Source of the DNA: Sphingomonas yunnanensis | GTDB lineage: Bacteria > Pseudomonadota > Alphaproteobacteria > Sphingomonadales > Sphingomonadaceae | Assembly (NCBI RefSeq): GCF_019898765.1 | Contig: NZ_JAIOKB010000003.1 | Location: 496,001-560,000, forward strand | Direction: 5' to 3' | DNA: 64,000 nt | Shown here: piece after piece, positions 8,071 through 17,595 of the stretch | Layout: every line of letters begins with the position of its first letter | How positions within the stretch are numbered: the first letter of the stretch is position 1 | The notes under the pieces: generated by a model | Seen by the model: the letters and a program-made list of their open reading frames with translations, nothing else | Databases searched by the model: none | What the model was told of the DNA's origin: nothing | Program-made: the position numbers and the translations under genes

Positions 8071-10595
8071 CAATCCTCCCGCACCGACTGCACGGCATCC
8101 TTCGCGGTCGCACGCCGACCGGCGAGCACCGCCGTCGCCGCCGCGGCGCCGGTCAGCGCCGCCGCTACGCCGAGCAGCGTGCCCACCGGCACCTGCGTCG
8201 TCATGGTCCAATTGAAGGATTGCGGATTGATCACGTGGATCAGCACCTGTGCGAGGATCAGACCCAGACCGATGCCGGCGACTGCCCCAGTCATGCCGAC
8301 CAGAGCGCCCTCGGTCGCGAGCATGGCACTGAGCTGCCCGCGCGTCAGCCCTAGATGGCGAAGCATGCCGAACTCGCGCTCGCGCGCGATCGTCTGTGCC
8401 GACATGGTCGCGGCCACGCCCGCGAGACCGACCAGGATCGCCACCGCCTCCAGCAGGTACGTGACCGCGAAGCTGCGATCGAACAGCGTCAGCGCCATAT
8501 GTCGCAGCGTCGCAGGCTGCGTGATCTCGACGTGCCGACGAAGGTCGGCCGGCAGTTGCACCGCCATGGCCTTGCCAACGGCACCTGCCTCATTGCCCGG
8601 AAGGAGCATGACCGAGATCTCGTCGCGACCGTCGTCGCCGGTCAATCGTTGGTAATCCGCCTCGTCGACCAGTACGGCACCGGCCTGACGTCCGTAATCG
8701 CGCCACACGCCAGCGACCATGAATCGAGTACCGCCGGCGAGCGGCAAGGTGATCGTCTCACCCGGTTCCCAGCCGTAGAGCCGCTGCGCCGGCTCGGACA
8801 CCCAGACCGGCAGCGCCTTGGTCGGCATCGTGGGAGCGCGCTCGATCAGGACAAGGAGCGGATCACGCCCGTCGCGCTCAGGCCGCGCGATCAGGCTGAC
8901 GGGTGGACGATCCGCCGCGATCGTGAGCGGTAGCTGGCGGCTGAAGGCCAGATGTCCGACGCCGGCTGTCCCGGCGAGACGGGCGCGAGTGGCGGGGTCG
9001 AAGCTCGCGCCGGCATCGGTGCGCAGATAGAGGTCGGCGCCGAGAACTTGACCGAGCCACGTGTCTACCGCCCCCCGGAAGCTGCTCACCATCGTGGCCA
9101 TGGCGATCATCAGCGCCGTCGAGGCGACGATCCCGCACAGCGCGGTCGCGGCCTCAGCGGGCGCCCCGTACAGATGTCGCACGGCGAGCTGCGACGGCAC
9201 GCTCCCCACCGTGCGCTTCGCGAGTGGCCGGAGCATGGTCCGCGCGAACCACGGCACGCCGGCGACGCCGCCGGCGAGCATCAGCGCCATGCCGAGGAAG
9301 CCGAACAAGGGGAGGCCGCTCACCGCAGGCAGCAGGGCCGCGGCCGCGCCCGCCGCGAGGAGCACGGCCGCTGGCCACCACAGAGCGGGCCGACGCGGGT
9401 CGAGAACGTCGCCGACGTTCTTCAGTGCGGCGGCGGGAGCGGCGCGCGCCGCGGCGCGCGCCGGAATCGCACTGCCGAGCACGGCGGCTGACAACCCCAG
9501 CGCGAAGAAACTCGCCGCGGCGACCGGCTGAAAGACGACGCGCGTCGTCGCCATCCCGAAGTAGCCTGCGCCAAGATCACCGCCGAACCAGTGCAGCGCC
9601 GCCCAGGCGAGCCCATAGCCGCCAGCAAGTCCCGCAAGCGCACCGACGATGCCGATCGTCACGCCTTCGACCATGACCGCGGAGATGACGCCGCTGCGAG
9701 ACAGGCCGAGCGTGCGAAGCAGGGCGAAGGTGCGCTGGCGCCTCGCGACGGCCAGCGACTGCGCCGAGTAGACGAGGAACCCGCCCGTCAGCAGCGCGAC
9801 GAGTGCCAGCATGTCGAGGTTCACGCGATAGGCCCGCGATAGCGCCGAGCCCTGTGCGCCGCGTGCCGCCTCCGAGGACAGCACCGCATCGGCAGGGAGC
9901 AGACGCGCGAGCGAGGCCTCCGCTGCCTGTCGGTCCGACAGGCGCAGATCGATCCGGTCGATCCTGCCGAGCCGCCCGAAACGCCACTGCGCCGCGGCGA
10001 TGTCGACCACGCCGAGCGCGGCCGCCGCGTCCGCACCGGGCAGCGTACCGGCGACATGGAAGATCACCGCGCGACCGTTCGCCGTCACCGTCACGCGATC
10101 GCCGACGGCCGCATGGGCCTGCGCCAGCGCGGTGCGCGACAGGAACAGCGAGGCCTCATCGAAGACGGTGTCGTTGCCCGTGTCCGGGCCTCGCGGGGTG
10201 ATGCCGACGAGCGACGGCGTCACCGAGCCCGCGCGCAGCACGTCCAGGCCCAGCAGCGTCAGCTTGGCCCCGCCGATCCTGGCGTCCAGCCGCACCATGG
10301 GGCTGGCGTCGAGCACGCCGGCGGCGCCGGCCACGCGCGGGTAGAGCCGCTCGTCGACGCCGAGCGGGCTCGTCGCGCGGACGGACAGTTCGGCGGCGCC
10401 GCTCACGCCGCGCACGGCCCCGTCGAACGACGCCAGCGCCGAGCCGTTGACGAGATGGACGGCGAAGCCGAGTGCGACGCCAACGGCGATCGCGATCGCG
10501 GTCGTGAGAAAGCGGGCGGGTTGGAAGCGCCACTCCCCACCGATCAGCCAGCCGAGCGCCAGTCGTGCCGACAGGAGGCCAGGCTCAGCGGACAC
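8067..10595 (-). CDS. FtsX/MacB-like ABC transporter permease
   Basis: An 842-residue inner-membrane permease with an N-terminal transmembrane helix (about 27-50), a large periplasmic MacB-PCD-like domain, and two FtsX modules each with three membrane helices (about 260-390 and 720-830), plus helices in the middle. This duplicated layout matches the predicted ABC permeases of COG3127/AttF type. It pairs with the ATPase whose gene it overlaps by 11 bases. Such exporters usually move lipids, lipoproteins or peptides through mechanotransmission rather than importing solutes; the substrate here is not evident. Confidence 0.85.
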   Translation of the reverse strand: MSAEPGLLSARLALGWLIGGEWRFQPARFLTTAIAIAVGVALGFAVHLVNGSALASFDGAVRGVSGAAELSVRATSPLGVDERLYPRVAGAAGVLDASPMVRLDARIGGAKLTLLGLDVLRAGSVTPSLVGITPRGPDTGNDTVFDEASLFLSRTALAQAHAAVGDRVTVTANGRAVIFHVAGTLPGADAAAALGVVDIAAAQWRFGRLGRIDRIDLRLSDRQAAEASLARLLPADAVLSSEAARGAQGSALSRAYRVNLDMLALVALLTGGFLVYSAQSLAVARRQRTFALLRTLGLSRSGVISAVMVEGVTIGIVGALAGLAGGYGLAWAALHWFGGDLGAGYFGMATTRVVFQPVAAASFFALGLSAAVLGSAIPARAAARAAPAAALKNVGDVLDPRRPALWWPAAVLLAAGAAAALLPAVSGLPLFGFLGMALMLAGGVAGVPWFARTMLRPLAKRTVGSVPSQLAVRHLYGAPAEAATALCGIVASTALMIAMATMVSSFRGAVDTWLGQVLGADLYLRTDAGASFDPATRARLAGTAGVGHLAFSRQLPLTIAADRPPVSLIARPERDGRDPLLVLIERAPTMPTKALPVWVSEPAQRLYGWEPGETITLPLAGGTRFMVAGVWRDYGRQAGAVLVDEADYQRLTGDDGRDEISVMLLPGNEAGAVGKAMAVQLPADLRRHVEITQPATLRHMALTLFDRSFAVTYLLEAVAILVGLAGVAATMSAQTIAREREFGMLRHLGLTRGQLSAMLATEGALVGMTGAVAGIGLGLILAQVLIHVINPQSFNWTMTTQVPVGTLLGVAAALTGAAAATAVLAGRRATAKDAVQSVREDW

Positions 10596-11271
10596 GCCGC
10601 TCCACCAACCCGTCCGCGCGAAGCGTCAGCACCCGATCGGCGACCGCGGCGCTCGCGTCCGAGTGCGTGACCATCACGCCGGCTGCGCCATGTTCCCGCA
10701 CCGCGCCCGCGAACAGGGCGAGCACGCGGGTGGCCGTATCGGGATCGAGGTTGCCGGTCGGCTCGTCCGCCAGGATCAGGGCGGGTCGGTGAACCAGCGC
10801 TCGAGCGATCGCGACACGCTGGAGTTCGCCACCCGACAGGTCGCGGGCGTAGCCCTCTCCGCGGTCGGCCAAGCCTACCGCGGAGAGCATCTCGGCGGCG
10901 CACGCCTTCGCCGCCGCGCCGTCAGGGGACGTCAGCGCGAGCGGCAGCGCGACATTCTGGAGCAGCGTGAGATAGGGAAGGATGTGAAAGGCCTGGAACA
11001 CGAATCCGACACGCTCTCGCCGCAGCCGGGTTCGTGCCGTCTCGTCGAGGCTCCCCAGCACCGTACCGCCGATCGAGACGGATCCCGCGTCGGCGTCGTC
11101 CAGCCCGGCGAGAATGTTGAGGAGCGTCGACTTGCCGACCCCGGACTCGCCGATGATCGCGACGAGCTCGCCGGCGGCCACCTGGAGGTCGAGCGAATGA
11201 AACAATCGTCGCGGCCCCGGTACCGTCTTGGCGAGCCCATGAACATCGAGGAGGATGGATGTCGCGCTCAC
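10585..11271 (-). CDS. ABC transporter ATP-binding protein (LolD/MacB type)
   Basis: A 228-residue cytoplasmic ATPase. Walker A is GESGVGKST (about 41-49), the signature is LSGGELQRV, and Walker B is ALILADEPTGNLD, followed by an H-loop in MVTHSD. The GTG start at 11271 opens the four-gene leftward operon (ATPase, FtsX permease, lipocalin, methyltransferase). The short Q-loop region and size match the LolD/MacB/FtsE class that works with FtsX-type permeases. Confidence 0.9.
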   Translation of the reverse strand: MSATSILLDVHGLAKTVPGPRRLFHSLDLQVAAGELVAIIGESGVGKSTLLNILAGLDDADAGSVSIGGTVLGSLDETARTRLRRERVGFVFQAFHILPYLTLLQNVALPLALTSPDGAAAKACAAEMLSAVGLADRGEGYARDLSGGELQRVAIARALVHRPALILADEPTGNLDPDTATRVLALFAGAVREHGAAGVMVTHSDASAAVADRVLTLRADGLVERRVR

Positions 11272-11381
11272 CGGCTACACGTGGTGCAGGTGAGGGACAG
11301 TGGCAATGGCTGCGGCTCCTATGGCGTCTACACCATCGTGCGATCGCTTACCCGTACGACGTTCCGGGGAGTCGAGTGGCA

Positions 11382-12425
11382 TCAGTCTGCGAGTCGCTGC
11401 TCCAGGAAGAACCGGAGCATCTCGCGCGAGGCGTTCGGGCCGGCGGCATCGGTGTGCGATCCCGCCGGGTCGCCCCCGGACCAGGCGTGTCCCGCGCCGC
11501 TGACGGTCCATTGCTCGATCAGTACTTTGCCATGCTTGTCGCGGCTTAGCGCCCGGGCATAGCGTCGACCGCCTACTGCGCCCGTCTCGACCTCGACGCC
11601 TACCGGAGCGCCGACCGCCGCCGTTGCCGCCGCGACCAGCCCGCGCGCATTCGCCTCATGCACCGTACCGTCGCGGTCGCCGTGGAAGGTGACGAGCGGT
11701 ACGAAGCGGTCATCCAGCCGGCGCTTGCCGGCGTAGGCCGACCCTCGCTTCATCGCCGACAAGGCCCCCGATAAATTCCGCGCGGCGCCGCAGGCGAGGC
11801 CCGAGTGAACCCCCACGGCCGCGAACAGGTCGGGATAGGCGTCGGCCATGATGGCTGCCGTCGCACCGCCAGCGGACAGACCCGCGACGTACACGCGCGT
11901 GGTGTCGACACCCTCTACCTCGATCACGTCACGCGTTACGCCCGCGATCAGCGCGGGCTCGCCGCGTCCGCGCTCCTGATCTCCCGGGCGAAACCAGTTC
12001 CAGCACCGCGCTTGATTGGACACTTGCGCTTGGCGTGGATAGGCGACGAGAATGCCGCGTTCGTCTGCCAACCGGTTCATGCCCGTGCCGAGCGCGAAGT
12101 CCTCCGGGGATTGCGTGCAACCGTGCAGCATCACCACCAGCGGCATGCCAGGCAGGGTGACTCTGGGCCGGTAGAGCATGTAGTCGAGTTGGCCCGTCGG
12201 CGCGACGTGGCGTCGCGCCTCGAAGCGACAATCCTCCGCCGCTGCCTCTCCGCGTCCAAGCCCAGCCTCCGCATACTCGGGTCCGATCGCGATCGTGGCC
12301 GCGGAGACGGTCGGCCCTGAGCTCGTGCCGCCATCCAGTGTGGCGCGGATCAGCGCGGTCGCGCTTCTGAGATCGCCGAGCTGAGTGCGGCGGAGCGCCT
12401 CCGCCATCGTAGCGCGGAAGGTCAT
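11382..12425 (-). CDS. PHB depolymerase-family esterase
   Basis: A 347-residue alpha/beta hydrolase of the esterase_phb group. Motifs: oxyanion region VVMLHGCTQSPEDFA, nucleophile elbow AGLSAGGAT, Asp in TFHGDRDGTVH and His in GAGHAWSGGD. The N-terminal 75 residues form a helical extension starting MTFRATMAEALRRTQLG, as in many sphingomonad homologues, and no signal peptide is visible, so it is likely cytoplasmic. GAGGAG stands before ATG 12425. It lies 12 bases after a CopG-type regulator, so they are probably one operon. The true ester substrate is unknown. Confidence 0.85.
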   Translation of the reverse strand: MTFRATMAEALRRTQLGDLRSATALIRATLDGGTSSGPTVSAATIAIGPEYAEAGLGRGEAAAEDCRFEARRHVAPTGQLDYMLYRPRVTLPGMPLVVMLHGCTQSPEDFALGTGMNRLADERGILVAYPRQAQVSNQARCWNWFRPGDQERGRGEPALIAGVTRDVIEVEGVDTTRVYVAGLSAGGATAAIMADAYPDLFAAVGVHSGLACGAARNLSGALSAMKRGSAYAGKRRLDDRFVPLVTFHGDRDGTVHEANARGLVAAATAAVGAPVGVEVETGAVGGRRYARALSRDKHGKVLIEQWTVSGAGHAWSGGDPAGSHTDAAGPNASREMLRFFLEQRLAD

Positions 12426-12437
12426 GAGTTCTACTCC

Positions 12438-12845
12438 TCAGCCGATGCGATCGGCTATAGCGGCCTTGACCGCGGGATCGGCGTGAAGCGCGCCCAGCAC
12501 GGTGAGCGAGCCGATCGCCGCGCGCGCGAGTTCCGGGGTGACGTCCGGCGCGATGGTGGCGAGGCCGAGCACCCGGATGTCCAGCATCTCGCCGGCCGCG
12601 CGTGCTGCCTCGAGATCGTGGCGCGAGAAGTGGCATAGCCCTAGCTGAAGCTGTCGGCGCTTCGTCGATTCGCGCGCCGCCTCGCCGTGCCGCTCCAGCT
12701 GTTGGCGGATCGCGGTGCGGATGAAGTCGGTTCGATTGCTGTAGAAGCCTTCGCGGACGAGGAGGTCGACGCTGCCGAGATCGACATAGCCGAGATTGAT
12801 CGTGATCTTCTCGCTCTCCGGCGCCTTGCTCACTTGCTGGGGCAT
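12438..12845 (-). CDS. CopG/ribbon-helix-helix regulator
   Basis: A 135-residue protein. The segment ITINLGYVDLGSVDLLVREG followed by YSNRTDFIRTAIRQQLERHG is a ribbon-helix-helix DNA-binding fold. The C-terminal half (about 65-135) is helical and not recognised; it may bind a ligand or mediate oligomerisation. It is too long for a typical antitoxin and has no toxin partner. I chose ATG 12845 because the RHH begins shortly after; a 19-residue upstream extension is less likely. It probably regulates the downstream esterase operon. Confidence 0.75.
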   Translation of the reverse strand: MPQQVSKAPESEKITINLGYVDLGSVDLLVREGFYSNRTDFIRTAIRQQLERHGEAARESTKRRQLQLGLCHFSRHDLEAARAAGEMLDIRVLGLATIAPDVTPELARAAIGSLTVLGALHADPAVKAAIADRIG

Positions 12846-13280
12846 CGTCTCGTTCCACCATCCACTTGGATGGCAGATTGAGGCGTGTGGGCGGGATGGC
12901 AAGGTCCAGAGCCGCGGCGAATGCCGACTGGCACCCGCCGAGCGGGATAGGGGCGGCGGGTCGCAGCCGTGTCACGTCAGGCGTACGCCGCCAACTACGA
13001 TTGTTGCGGCCATCACGCCTGTTACGTGCAGGTCGACGGCACGCTCGTCGAGCGCGGTCTAGTCATGTTGAGCGCACATCTCGGAGGATTGCGCCCGGCG
13101 CGGATCGAGCGTCTGTCACCGAGCGTCTCGCTGATTGCCGCCGTCGCGCCACTGTAGCGTCTTCGTCGTTTTCCGCCGCAGCTGACGGTTCTTCGTCCCC
13201 GCTCGCCGCCCGCTGGCCCTTGATCAACGCCTTGCTCGATACCGGCTATCTAGTTTTTTAAGGCACCGACGAGCGTCATT
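12846..13280. other. Intergenic region, no clear gene
   Basis: About 435 bases between two leftward operons. A rightward frame at 12969-13157 (62 residues, containing YDCCGHHACYVQVDG) is open, but lacks a ribosome site and matches no family I know. The stretch should contain the promoter of the CopG-esterase operon, but no clear element is visible. Confidence 0.4.
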
Positions 13281-14099
13281 TCAGGAGGCGCTCGTGCGGT
13301 TCTCCTCAGTATGTACCTCGAAGCGGCTGAGCTCAGCTCTGCCGAAAACGGTGGTCAGTGCCGTGTCAGTCGCATCACGCCCGCGCGCCATCAGGATCCG
13401 ACCGACGCGTGGGTGATTGTGGCGAGCGTCGAACGTATGCCATGAACCATTGAGATAGACGTCGAACCAGGCGGAGAAGTCCATCGGTGCATCCACCGCA
13501 GGCACGCCGATGTCACCTAAGTAGCCGGTGCAGTAGCGCGCGGGGATGTTCATGCAGCGGCAAAGGGTGATCGCCAGATGCGCGAAGTCGCGGCACACAC
13601 CCTGCTGCTCCTGGTGCGCGTCCCATGCGGTCTTGGTCGATCGTGCATGATGATAGCCGAATTCGACGTGATCGTGTGTGAAGTCGACGATCGCCTGAAC
13701 CCGGTCCCATCCGGGCGTGGTGTGACCGAAGAGCGACCATGCCGTCTCTGACAGGCGATCGGTCTCACAATAGCGGCTGCCAAGAAGGTAGACGAGGACG
13801 TCGTCGGGCAGGTCCTCGATACGGTGCTGTACCGCGGCGGGAGATTGCAGGTCCGGCAGACCGCCATCCTCGACGGCGAAATCGCAGCTAAGCGTCAGGC
13901 CACCCGCGGGGATCGTCACGCGGGTGCAGACATTCCCGAACGCATCGACATAGTCATACATCGGAACATCCGGATCTGACCTGATGCGATGGGGCGTGCG
14001 AAGGTCCTTGTAGCGCGACGGGTGTACGCTGAGCATCGCCATCATCGGTGTGGCGATCTCGGCTTCGAAGGAGATACGGTAACCGGCTTGGATCAGCAT
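13281..14099 (-). CDS. Transglutaminase-like cysteine protease family protein
   Basis: A 272-residue protein with an N-terminal beta-rich domain (about 1-120) and a transglutaminase core. The catalytic Cys is in QGVCRDFAHLAI (about residue 170), the His in WHTFDARHN (about 218), followed by an Asp/Asn position, so it appears active. No signal peptide. It starts 3 bases after the stop of a second transglutaminase gene, so the two form an operon. Related bacterial proteins sit in clusters with ATP-grasp and alpha-E proteins of unknown peptide-modifying function; those partners are not in this window. Confidence 0.85.
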   Translation of the reverse strand: MLIQAGYRISFEAEIATPMMAMLSVHPSRYKDLRTPHRIRSDPDVPMYDYVDAFGNVCTRVTIPAGGLTLSCDFAVEDGGLPDLQSPAAVQHRIEDLPDDVLVYLLGSRYCETDRLSETAWSLFGHTTPGWDRVQAIVDFTHDHVEFGYHHARSTKTAWDAHQEQQGVCRDFAHLAITLCRCMNIPARYCTGYLGDIGVPAVDAPMDFSAWFDVYLNGSWHTFDARHNHPRVGRILMARGRDATDTALTTVFGRAELSRFEVHTEENRTSAS

Positions 14100-14102
14100 G
14101 GG

Positions 14103-15032
14103 TCAAGCATCCTGTTCTCTCGAGAGCTCCGAGCTCTGGCGCAGAAGGAGGGGCGGCAAGGGGTCGACCGTCACGTCGACGCTCACGGTCATGTCGTCGA
14201 AGCTGCCCGGGAAGCCATCGAAGGTGCCCGAGATCGGTACCGCCTGGTAGATGTCGCGTGCTATCGCGACGCGGATCAGTCCTGCGCTCCCGATGATCCC
14301 GTTCGTCGGATCGAACTCGACCCAGCCCGACCCGGGAAGGTAGACCCGCACCCAGGCGTGTGTGTTTCCGCCTCCGAGGCGCGTCTCGCGGCCACCGCCC
14401 GGGCTGTAGACGTACCCCGACACGAACCGGGCGGCGAAGCCCAACGCGCGTGCCGCCTCGATCATCAGGACCGCATAGTCGCGGCACGTTCCCTTGCGAC
14501 GGCGCAGCGTCTCAATCGGTGTCTGCGTGCCTTTCTCGGCGCGAGAAACATAGGTGAACTCGCGTCGTATCGCCGTCGTCATCGCGGTCAGCATCGCCAG
14601 CGTATCGGTCGCGCCATCGCGGCTCAGAAAGCGGCGCACCCAGGTGTCGACCTCGCGTTGCGGATCGAGGTGCTGACGCTCGATGGAACGCAGCAGGTCG
14701 GGCATCTCTTCGGAGGCGTAGGTGAAGGGGTAGGTGCGCGCATATTCCTCGATGTGAACGTGCTGGACGTCGCCGGGCTCATGTTGGAGCCGCACCTTGC
14801 TGTCGAAGACCAATCGGCTTGCCCGGCGATGGAAGGTCGCGATCGCGACCGCGTTACCGAACACGTCCTGAAGCCATCGCACCTCGCTCGGCTCCGGATC
14901 GATCGTCAGCGTCGCATCCAGCAGATGCTGGTCGAAGCTTTCGCGGGGCCGCACCATGATCCGGTGCTCGCCGAACGACACCGGCTGCTTGTAGGTGTAG
15001 GTGGTTACGTGAGAGAGGTTCAGGAATGGCAT
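14103..15032 (-). CDS. Transglutaminase family protein, first gene of pair
   Basis: A 309-residue protein starting MPFLNLSHVTTYTYKQPVSF, the usual opening of the bacterial transglutaminase-like N-terminal domain. The catalytic Cys is in KGTCRDYAVLMI and the His in NTHAWVRVYLPG, with WVEFDPTN supplying the Asp. I chose ATG 15032 rather than the upstream 15086 because the conserved domain begins there. Its start overlaps the start of the divergent N-formylglutamate amidohydrolase gene by 7 bases. Confidence 0.85.
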   Translation of the reverse strand: MPFLNLSHVTTYTYKQPVSFGEHRIMVRPRESFDQHLLDATLTIDPEPSEVRWLQDVFGNAVAIATFHRRASRLVFDSKVRLQHEPGDVQHVHIEEYARTYPFTYASEEMPDLLRSIERQHLDPQREVDTWVRRFLSRDGATDTLAMLTAMTTAIRREFTYVSRAEKGTQTPIETLRRRKGTCRDYAVLMIEAARALGFAARFVSGYVYSPGGGRETRLGGGNTHAWVRVYLPGSGWVEFDPTNGIIGSAGLIRVAIARDIYQAVPISGTFDGFPGSFDDMTVSVDVTVDPLPPLLLRQSSELSREQDA

Positions 15033-15832
15033 CGAACGGTCATAGCGGCGTCGTGCCCTCGTTGCTGGTGGACGATGATCCCTCACCGGTAACGATTGTC
15101 AACCCAACCGGTCGTTCCCCGTTCCTCCTTATCGGCGATCACGCGGGAAATTCGATGCCGCGCCGGCTGGGCAACCTGGGGCTGCCGCAAAGCGAATTGC
15201 ATCGCCATATCGCGTGGGACATCGGTGTGCGTGAACTTGGCGATGCGCTGGCAGAGGCATGCGACGCCGTCTTCATCAGGCAGACCTACTCGCGCCTGAT
15301 AGTCGATTGTAACCGCGACCCGAGCGCCCCCGACGCGATGCCGCCGGTCAGCGACGGGACGGTGGTTGCAGGCAACGCCGCATTGACCGCGGAAGAGAGA
15401 GCGTCACGCACCGAGACCATCCACGAACCTTATCACCGCTCGATCAATCTAGAGCTTCTCCGGCGGGACGCATGCGGGCAGCCCAGCGTGCTCGTGTCAC
15501 TTCACAGCTTTACTCCAGCTCTGACAGGTGGTTCTCCACGGCCGTGGCACGTAGGCGTATTGCATGACGGAGGAGACCCCTCCTTCGCGATGGCCTTCCT
15601 AGCCGCCTTGCGCCGGGAGCCAACGCTGGTCGTCGGCGACAACGAGCCGTACCGCATGGATCTGGTCGACTATACTGTTCCGCGGCACGCTTACGCCGCT
15701 CACCGACCGTACGTCGAACTCGAGTTTCGGCAGGATCTGCTGCGGCATAAACAGGCGCTGCAAAGCTGGGTGGAGATCGTACTGAACTCGTTGCAGGCAG
15801 CTTATGACATCACGTCGACAGCCGAACGCTAA
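15026..15832 (+). CDS. N-formylglutamate amidohydrolase family protein
   Basis: A 268-residue predicted zinc hydrolase. Motifs typical of the family are LLIGDHAGNSMP (about 37-48), HIAWDIGV, YSRLIVDCNRD, VSLHSFTP and VELEFRQDL. HutG-type members release glutamate from N-formylglutamate in histidine breakdown, but no hut genes are nearby. The link with divergent transglutaminases suggests a peptide or amide substrate instead. GAGAGG stands about 10 bases before ATG 15026. Confidence 0.85.
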   Translation: MASNGHSGVVPSLLVDDDPSPVTIVNPTGRSPFLLIGDHAGNSMPRRLGNLGLPQSELHRHIAWDIGVRELGDALAEACDAVFIRQTYSRLIVDCNRDPSAPDAMPPVSDGTVVAGNAALTAEERASRTETIHEPYHRSINLELLRRDACGQPSVLVSLHSFTPALTGGSPRPWHVGVLHDGGDPSFAMAFLAALRREPTLVVGDNEPYRMDLVDYTVPRHAYAAHRPYVELEFRQDLLRHKQALQSWVEIVLNSLQAAYDITSTAER

Positions 15833-15911
15833 GGAAGCGCTGCACGCTTCAGTCCGTCAAGTGGCCGTGCCGGGCGCGCTGCCGCGCGTGCTCGCCGACC
15901 TGCGGCTCACG

Positions 15912-16259
15912 TCAGCGGTATCCTCGAAGCCAAGCGGTTCGCCGCTCGCTCTCCTCCGTGAGGCAGCCGGGATGATTGAGCGTCTCTACCGTTCCCGCGC
16001 CCGGTGCATCGTCGATGGGGCAGGCGCGATCGCGTTCCGCGATCCAGGCACGCTGCGACGTGCGAAGCGCGGCCTGGCGCGAGCGCGATAGCCTCCTCAT
16101 CGTCGCGCGATAGGCCAGGTTGAGCTGCGCGTCGGCGCGCTTATAGTCGGCGACGAAGCAGGCCGACATCGCGGATGTCACCCCCGCAGCGGCCTCACCG
16201 CTGTTGAGGCAGCGGTCGAGCGGCGTGGATCCAGCCAGCATCACAGCGAACAACAACAT
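15912..16259 (-). CDS. LprI/DUF1311-type secreted small protein
   Basis: A 115-residue protein beginning with a short hydrophobic signal (MLLFAVMLAGS). The mature part has the LprI/DUF1311 layout: conserved Cys (CLNS, SACFVADYKRAD, RACPID, HPGCLTEES), a helical LNLAYRATMRRLS and TSQRAWIAERD. Family members include a mycobacterial lysozyme inhibitor, but most have no assigned role. AAGGGA precedes the ATG. Confidence 0.75.
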   Translation of the reverse strand: MLLFAVMLAGSTPLDRCLNSGEAAAGVTSAMSACFVADYKRADAQLNLAYRATMRRLSRSRQAALRTSQRAWIAERDRACPIDDAPGAGTVETLNHPGCLTEESERRTAWLRGYR

Positions 16260-16359
16260 TCCCTTCTACTCCATAAGCGGTGAGCGGTCCGACCTAAATG
16301 CGAGACGAGCCGTAGCGTTTCCGGCCCGTTCTCGGACCCTTCCGCGGCAGGGTATAGGT

Positions 16360-16884
16360 TCAACGTCGATCGGGTCGGGCGCCTTCGACCCCGACCTTCA
16401 CCACCGTCCCTGCCGGGTAGATACCGCTCGAACGCCTAAGCTGGAGACCGGCGAAGCCCGCGATACTCCGTGCCAAGCCGTCGCCGTCACTCTCGGGACC
16501 TGCCCAGGCGATGACGCCATCCGGGCGGACGAGAAGGGTGGTGACATCAGGATCGCGCATCGGGTCAGCCGCACAACAGGGGAGCCCGTCAGAGGCGTCG
16601 GCCACCCCATCAATCGGCGCGGCGCGATCCAGGTGGATGACGAGAGCGTAACCGCCGCGAAGCGCCTCGTTCAACCTGCCGCCGCCCGGGAGGGTTCGCG
16701 CGGCAGAGAACCGCCCCACCGCTGAGATCATCTCGGCCGACAGGTGGCCGCCGCATGTTGACCCTTCGATCCGCCATAATCGCGTCGGAAGGCGGGGGTC
16801 GTCGTCAGGCTTGAACCAGCTCCTATCCTGGATACGCGGGCCGGTGACGTAGAGCGCGCCGTCAGGACCTGCGGAAGGAGGCAC
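16360..16884 (-). pseudogene. Possible C-terminal remnant of an FAD-dependent aromatic hydroxylase
   Basis: This open frame of 174 residues has no ribosome site. Its second half (GYALVIHLDR, then DVTTLLVRPDGVIAWAG and LARSIAGFAG) resembles the thioredoxin-like C-terminal domain of PheA/TfdB/RdmE flavin monooxygenases, where DLVLVRPDGHVAWR is typical. The FAD-binding portion is absent. I read it as the tail of a decayed monooxygenase gene, though an unrelated small protein is possible. Confidence 0.4.
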
Positions 16885-17070
16885 CCCGAACGAGGCTCAT
16901 CATGCTTGGTGATGCGAGCAGATGTCCACGACGGTTTTCAAACTCGGCGGCCAACGCTCAATCGATCCAAAGCTGGGCGCAGCGGCCGTGCGACCCATCG
17001 CGACGCTTCCGTCAAGGCCGTCGCTCTAGGGAGGATCGCAGCACGAACGGCATAGCGCGCACGGTCAATC

Positions 17071-17595
17071 CTATCGTCGACCGCCGAGGATCGAAGTCAG
17101 CATACCGCCGAGACCGCCCAGTCCGCCGCCGCTGGACGCGCCGCCACCGGCTGCAGCACCGCCAAGCCCGCCAAGAACCGTCCCCAGAATGCTGCCAAGG
17201 CCACCCTGTTGCCCGCCGGAGCGGCCCGCCATGTGACCGGCGACCAGCATCGCGAGGATCGGCAGCATCTGCTTGAGGAGCGCCGCATCCAGCCCGCTGC
17301 TCTGCGCCGCATGCCCCGCCACCTGCCGACTGACATCCTTCGACCCGAAGATACTCTCGAGGAGCTGGTTGCCTCGAGAGACCTCCGTGGGTTCGCCGCC
17401 CAGGACGTTGTGTGCGAGGCCCGCACCGCCGAGCGCATCGACGTGCGTGTCCAACTCGGCCGCACTGTCTCCCATCCCACCCAGCACCGACGGCAGCAGC
17501 GCTTCGGCGCCACGCCGGGCTTGCTCGGGCGGGATCCCGAGCTGGCCGGCGATCGCTTCGATGCCGCCGTTCGGCAGCAGATCGTTGAGGTTCAT
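17071..17595 (-). CDS. DUF937 (YidB-like) protein
   Basis: A 174-residue protein starting MNLNDLLPNGGIEAIAGQLG. The repeated helical GAEALLPSVLGGM and LLKQMLPILAMLVAG units are DUF937 features, and the C-terminus (about 130-174) is a Gly-rich tail with GGLGG repeats ending SILGGRR. Function of the family is unknown. AAGGAAC precedes the ATG at 17595. Confidence 0.85.
   Translation of the reverse strand: MNLNDLLPNGGIEAIAGQLGIPPEQARRGAEALLPSVLGGMGDSAAELDTHVDALGGAGLAHNVLGGEPTEVSRGNQLLESIFGSKDVSRQVAGHAAQSSGLDAALLKQMLPILAMLVAGHMAGRSGGQQGGLGSILGTVLGGLGGAAAGGGASSGGGLGGLGGMLTSILGGRR

Noticed and set aside
12438..12845. The CopG protein as an antitoxin of a toxin-antitoxin pair
   Set aside because: It is longer than usual antitoxins, and its neighbour is an esterase, not a toxin.
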